From Caenispirillum bisanense (GTDB taxonomy: Bacteria; Pseudomonadota; Alphaproteobacteria; Rhodospirillales; Rhodospirillaceae), in contig NZ_OCNJ01000010.1 of the NCBI RefSeq assembly GCF_900230255.1, positions 89,247 to 153,246 of the forward strand: a DNA stretch of 64,000 nt. Reading direction: 5' to 3'. Shown here piece after piece: positions 63,945 through 64,000 of the stretch. The notes below the pieces were generated by a model that saw only the letters and a list, made by a program, of their open reading frames with translations, ran no database searches and had not been told where the DNA came from. Position 1 is the stretch's first letter. Each line of letters begins with the position of its first letter. The position numbers and the translations under genes were made by a program.

Positions 63945-64000
63945 CCGGCCTCCTTCAGCGGGGCGGAGCAAGTCTCCAAGTCGCTGAAAGAAAAGAGAAA

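Larger units (their letters stand above)
63671..64000 (+). other. Gene-free right edge, probable rRNA operon leader
   Basis: 330 bases upstream of the QueF-like gene on the other strand. It has no convincing coding frame but has two nearly identical rightward promoters. The final AT-rich stretch GCTGAAAGAAAAGAGAAA (63983-64000) looks like a leader rather than a gene start. The 16S gene itself is not in the window, so its presence is inference. Confidence 0.5.

Noticed and set aside
63696..63971. 91-codon minus-strand frame at the right edge
   Set aside because: Lies across the tandem promoter region and has no motif; composition is that of non-coding GC DNA.

Overview
The window is GC-rich chromosomal DNA from an alphaproteobacterium. 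The best fit is a Rhodospirillales-type organism. The evidence is housekeeping gene order (argD-argF-hslO; ispH-thrB-rnhA), a homoserine kinase of the aminoglycoside-phosphotransferase type, small single-domain response regulators, FecR, SCP2 and DUF6134-type proteins, and tandem strong promoters at the right edge that look like the leader of a ribosomal RNA operon. Two tRNA genes (Gln-CTG, Pro-CGG) with their own promoters and terminators are present. I see no phage, insertion sequence or CRISPR array.

Layout. (1) 1-13388 is a CoA-thioester catabolic island. A leftward operon (MaoC hydratase, SDR dehydrogenase, thiolase, iron alcohol dehydrogenase, thioesterase, acyl-CoA ligase) diverges from a TetR gene. 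A second divergent pair is a CaiC-like acyl-CoA ligase and an enoyl-CoA hydratase, the latter followed by a complete Liv-type ABC importer. Both divergent regions carry the same 18-bp inverted repeat, so one TetR regulator probably controls import, activation and beta-oxidation of one unidentified organic acid. (2) 13448-18651 is a MexEF-like RND pump with a divergent TetR and two operator copies. (3) 18729-28199 is a lipid and envelope region: galE, a fatty acid desaturase, a cyclopropane-fatty-acid-synthase-like methyltransferase and an MGDG-synthase-type glycosyltransferase in one operon. Divergent to it is a glycosyltransferase closely resembling plant and algal digalactosyldiacylglycerol synthase. 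A cyclic-nucleotide-binding/CPBP-protease fusion, a membrane protein, a diacylglycerol-kinase-type lipid kinase and a methyltransferase follow. (4) 28492-36864 holds two tRNAs, Ppx/GppA, RlmE, YciB, a RelE/Xre toxin-antitoxin pair, a ProXWV-type betaine importer, an SCP2 protein and a DUF6134-like protein. (5) 37018-47070 holds two more RND pumps with two CheY-like receivers. (6) 47213-64000 is mainly housekeeping: hslO-argF-argD, a HicB-like orphan flanked by an 18-bp direct repeat, an ABC-2 permease, RecX, cytochrome c, a membrane adenylate cyclase, FecR, RsmD, RluB-type pseudouridine synthase, a class-I glutamine amidotransferase, TadA, a lipoprotein, IspH, ThrB, RNase HI, a J-domain/SH3 protein and a QueF-like protein without QueF's catalytic residues.

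The most exciting element is the apparent two-step galactolipid pathway of region 3: UDP-galactose supply, MGDG-type transferase, DGD1-type transferase, and acyl-chain desaturation and cyclopropanation, with a lipid kinase and a possible cAMP-sensing membrane protease nearby. Functions are inferred from sequence motifs read by eye. No database search was run.
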